Shown: piece by piece, positions 61,037-64,000 of the stretch
Layout of the letters: each line of letters begins with the position of its first letter
Position numbering within the stretch: the first letter of the stretch is position 1
Assembly (NCBI GenBank): GCA_026391455.1
Contig: JAPLEH010000066.1
Location: 62,001 to 126,000 of the forward strand
Direction of reading: 5' to 3'
Source: Bacteroidota bacterium
GTDB taxonomy: Bacteria > Bacteroidota > Bacteroidia > Chitinophagales > Chitinophagaceae
Length of the DNA: 64,000 bases
Made by a program: the position numbers and the translations under genes
Notes under the pieces: generated by a model
Databases searched by the model: none
Told to the model about the DNA's origin: nothing
Seen by the model: only the letters and a program-made list of their open reading frames with translations

Positions 61037-63013
61037 TCACCTTATCAACATTACCGTCCCCTTCTGAAAATGAACCTTTTTATCCGCCCCTAATCCCTCC
61101 ACCATCCAGATATATACATCCGGGTTTTGCTGAATGCCTTTGAGCATACCATCCCAACCACGGTGCCCGGGCGGCATATCATACACCAACTGGCCCCAGC
61201 GGTTGTACACCCGGAAATAGTGCAGTTGACGGATACCAATGAGAATCGGATAGAAGTAATCATTCCTGCCATCATTATTGGGCGTGAATCCTGTGGGCAC
61301 ATAGATCTTCACTTCTTTTACCGTCTTTACACTTTGGGTGTCGATGGTTACACATCCCGCAGCTGTTGTGATACGGATACGATACGTGATCTCTGCTTCG
61401 AGCAAGCTGTTGAAAATAGGATTCAAAATATTCGCATCACTCAGGTTGAGTGCCGGTTGCCAGGTGTATTCTTCGCCAAAATCGCGCGCACGCAACTCAA
61501 TGGGAATATTGATCACCGAATATTCCAGCGGATACCGAACACCGGGCCTCGGTACTTCTATGGTAATATCTTCCGTGCGTGTAAATTCATTGCAGCCCCG
61601 TTTGTCAAACAATTGCGCTTTGTATTGTCCCGATTGAGAAACCCTATACCGAAGCCCATGCGCTCCGCTGATCGGCGCATTATTGCGATACCATTGCACA
61701 CTGTCCGGCGGATGCGTGACCTGCAGTACAGCACTATCTCCCGACGTGATACAATAATTCCGTTTGCCAATGAATTGCATCGCCGTATCCACAATGATCG
61801 GCGTTACGATCACCGTATCCTCACTGTTGCACCCGCCACCGATGCTATTGATATGTAAAATATATTCTGTAGTTACCGTAGGGCTGGCCCGCGGGCTGGA
61901 GATGGTGGGGTTAGAGAGTCCGGTAGCCGGGGTCCAGTTGTATACCACATTGCTGCGTGTATAATCGCCGATAAATGGCGGCGATCCATTGCAAAATACT
62001 TTATCTTCTCCCGCCTTTGCCTTTAGTTTGAGGGTATCGATCAGGTGCGCATACAGGGTATCCCTGCATCCGTATCCTTCATAGGGCAATAATTCCACAG
62101 CAATAATGGTTCCCGGCGGCGGTGGTGGTGCCAGGTGCAGCGTTTGCCCGCTGCCGAGTATGGTGGTAAAGGCATTATCATGCCAGATATAATTCTGATA
62201 GCCATAGGGGGCCGTCAGTACCACTTCGCGGTCATCCGGGCAATAGGTGGCGCCGGTAAATTCACTGCTGCATTCGGAATTCACATCGATATAAGCATAT
62301 CCAAAATGACGGCGGAAAGTGCAATCCGCTGTTTTGAACATCAGGCGGATGGTTTTCCCTGCTTTGCCATTGAGGCTGATGGAAACGGCCGTCCAGTCCT
62401 TACACCATACCGGCGTGGTATCTCCCCCGTAATTGGGCGATTGAAAAAAGCCGGGTAAGGGTGAGCCATTGGGAAAAAAAGTAAAAGACGAACAGGTGAT
62501 GAGCTCATTGTCGGTTACATTGGTCACTTCCAGTTCGAGCCGGGGCTGTTGAAACTCCAGGTGACTGGGATCCTGAAATACCACAGCATAATTGTAAATA
62601 AGGGAATAGGTATTTCTATCCGAAGGGATGGTGAATTCATACGACAAGCCTTCTGCCTGTGCGCCGCCCGTAGTATTGCCCAATTTTACCGCATAGCCGC
62701 TACCGTTAGGACAGACCACGGGAAAACCACCAAAGTAATCCACCTCCCCGGAATTACGGGAATAGATCGTATGCTGATCCGGCATCGGTCCGCTTACGGG
62801 GCTGAGGGTGATGATATTCAGGCCCCCTGCCCCCACCACCTGGCCCACATAGCAGGTCCAGTTTGAAAAGTCGCCTTTTTCGAAATCAATATTGGGTGGA
62901 CAATCCTGTGCAAACGACCGGCTACCCTGTATGCAGATGAACAGCAATAGAATAAGCCACCGTGCGGCAGCCGGTTTGGTGTTATGGTAATTCCGGGAAG
63001 GGTGCAATGTCAC
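61037..63013 (-). CDS. Secreted adhesin-like protein with T9SS type B sorting domain
   Basis: The 658-residue protein has a signal peptide (residues 1-35, SFAQ), a long extracellular part with several beta domains (CPPNIDFEKGDFSNWTCYVGQ at the front is a CUB- or galactose-binding-like fold, and PKD/Ig-like repeats follow) and the gliding-motility-associated C-terminal domain (about 565-658): VPTGFTPNNDGRNDYFYPI, VYNRWGQLVYD, GWDGMLKG. This domain targets proteins to the type IX secretion system and anchors them with SprF-type partners. It implies the genome encodes a T9SS. Confidence 0.92.
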   Translation of the reverse strand: MTLHPSRNYHNTKPAAARWLILLLFICIQGSRSFAQDCPPNIDFEKGDFSNWTCYVGQVVGAGGLNIITLSPVSGPMPDQHTIYSRNSGEVDYFGGFPVVCPNGSGYAVKLGNTTGGAQAEGLSYEFTIPSDRNTYSLIYNYAVVFQDPSHLEFQQPRLELEVTNVTDNELITCSSFTFFPNGSPLPGFFQSPNYGGDTTPVWCKDWTAVSISLNGKAGKTIRLMFKTADCTFRRHFGYAYIDVNSECSSEFTGATYCPDDREVVLTAPYGYQNYIWHDNAFTTILGSGQTLHLAPPPPPGTIIAVELLPYEGYGCRDTLYAHLIDTLKLKAKAGEDKVFCNGSPPFIGDYTRSNVVYNWTPATGLSNPTISSPRASPTVTTEYILHINSIGGGCNSEDTVIVTPIIVDTAMQFIGKRNYCITSGDSAVLQVTHPPDSVQWYRNNAPISGAHGLRYRVSQSGQYKAQLFDKRGCNEFTRTEDITIEVPRPGVRYPLEYSVINIPIELRARDFGEEYTWQPALNLSDANILNPIFNSLLEAEITYRIRITTAAGCVTIDTQSVKTVKEVKIYVPTGFTPNNDGRNDYFYPILIGIRQLHYFRVYNRWGQLVYDMPPGHRGWDGMLKGIQQNPDVYIWMVEGLGADKKVHFQKGTVMLIR

Positions 63014-63354
63014 AACTTAATGTCTCTAAAGATACAAATACCATTTGAAAACGTAAGGAGGTGAAAACGGGTTGCCCGAACCTATGTTTTGTTGTACAAG
63101 AATGTATGAGTATACCGGTCGTAACATTCAACAATATTACTACAGGTAAGAAAACAAACGAATGACCAGAATGTGGATAAGCCTCCTTCCGAAAATGTAA
63201 CCGAGGGCCGGATAAAGTTGAGCCATATCAAGAAAATAAAAATACCCTACGTGAAACTACGATAAACGCCCATTTTCTCACTGAAAAAATAGGTGCTTAC
63301 CTGAAAAAAGTCCTACCTTAATTCTACCAATATTCTAAATCAAAGAAAGGCCTT

Positions 63355-64000
63355 ATGAACATTACTGCACATGAGTTTCATACGCACGAAACCAAATCCC
63401 CCACGGTAAAACTTCGTCGTCATTTTTCTTCTCTCAAAAAGAAGATTGCGCATCTGCTGAATGAAATTCAATTAGTAGGGCTCAGCCCGGAAATGGAAGA
63501 ATTTGAGCAACGAAAATTAAAGATCTTCAACCTGCTGAATTTTCTGCAACTGATTGCTGGCATACTGATTCCCATTTCTGGTTTGCTCAATTCGAGCCAC
63601 CTTCCCGAAGGCTATTGGATCGTACTGAGTCTTCCGCCCGTAGCGAGTGTGTTGGTATTGTATCTTACGCACAAACATAAACATGAGCTGGCCACCATTG
63701 CCTGTTTCATCGTATATCCGTTTCTCACCAGTATCATTTACATGTATGGAATGAATCCGGGCACCACCCTGTTCTTCATTTTATACGGAGTGTTGTCTGT
63801 GTTCTTCCTGAAAGATACCGGGTATATGATCTTCTCCCTCGGCTTTTCATTGGTGAGTTATTTTTTACTGGCTGTGGTGATCCGGCATTATCCCTATGAA
63901 TTATATCGGGTAAGTGATGTGCATTATTATTTCAATCAGGTACTGGCATTACTCTTTATTTTTTACGGATTGATTTTGATCAAGCGGGAAAATTCCGGTT
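63355..64000 (+). CDS. N-terminal part of a multi-helix membrane protein, probably a sensor
   Basis: The frame is open from ATG 63355 to the right edge. The visible 215 residues are a basic soluble head (LRRHFSSLKKKIAHLLNEI) and at least six hydrophobic helices (LLNFLQLIAGILIPISGLL, WIVLSLPPVASVLVLYL, IACFIVYPFLTSIIYMY, LFFILYGVLSVFFL, MIFSLGFSLVSYFLL, ALLFIFYGLILI). The layout fits the N-terminus of 7TM sensor histidine kinases or cyclases in this phylum; the catalytic part is outside the window. The 340 bp upstream show no feature. Confidence 0.6.
   Translation, partial: MNITAHEFHTHETKSPTVKLRRHFSSLKKKIAHLLNEIQLVGLSPEMEEFEQRKLKIFNLLNFLQLIAGILIPISGLLNSSHLPEGYWIVLSLPPVASVLVLYLTHKHKHELATIACFIVYPFLTSIIYMYGMNPGTTLFFILYGVLSVFFLKDTGYMIFSLGFSLVSYFLLAVVIRHYPYELYRVSDVHYYFNQVLALLFIFYGLILIKRENSG

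Overview
The window looks like chromosomal DNA of a Bacteroidota bacterium, most likely of the Chitinophagaceae type. The signs are a SusC/SusD pair, a T9SS type B (gliding-motility) sorting domain, WG-repeat, FISUMP and SUKH families, many Cys-anchored lipoproteins starting MKK, and promoter boxes of the Bacteroidota form TAnnTTTG. No rRNA or tRNA gene was seen. The taxon is inferred from families, not from a marker gene.

Layout. 1-17.4 kb is core genome: class I fructose-bisphosphate aldolase (cut by the left edge), a bestrophin-like channel, accD, smpB, and a long minus-strand block with parE, a methyltransferase, a DUF1835 protein, a RAYT-type transposase with a seven-unit hairpin array, parC and an MgtC-like protein. 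A small AT-rich gene, a YdeI-like protein and an OmpA-like protein follow. 17.4-18.2 kb is gene-free and made of tandem repeats. 18.2-23.4 kb is a SusC/SusD/lipoprotein uptake operon with its own terminator. 23.5-35.2 kb carries a secreted prolyl aminopeptidase, a four-repeat lipoprotein, a rhodanese-thioredoxin lipoprotein, a phosphoesterase, an Asp-box protein, a methyltransferase, a peroxiredoxin and smc.

35.5-52.0 kb is an AT-rich accessory region and the most unusual part of the window. Mostly minus-strand single genes (WG repeats, WD40, GldM-like, DUF5694, unknown secreted proteins, a TacAT-type toxin-antitoxin) are separated by 110-200 bp imperfect inverted repeats built like integron attC sites. 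The first nine bases of several genetic units are the exact or near-exact reverse complement of a motif just after the stop codon of the same unit. That is the mark of integron gene cassettes. Three units match 9/9 and five more match 7/8 or 7/9. No integrase is visible, so the array resembles a cluster of attC sites lacking an integrase. An IS4-family element with a 9-bp target duplication sits inside one site. A LytS/LytTR two-component pair lies on the opposite strand within the region.

52.2-53.4 kb holds a predicted structured RNA with two long interleaved stems, a 69-residue orphan protein and a minisatellite of exactly 42 bp per unit. 53.6-61 kb has a Crp/YCII/DoxX operon, a SUKH protein, a second cytochrome-like lipoprotein, more cassette-like units, a FISUMP lipoprotein and a ParE-type toxin with a short antitoxin gene. 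A T9SS type B substrate and the start of a membrane protein close the window. Several dispersed short repeats (7-bp satellites, GC-rich palindromes, hairpins) recur between genes across the whole 64 kb.
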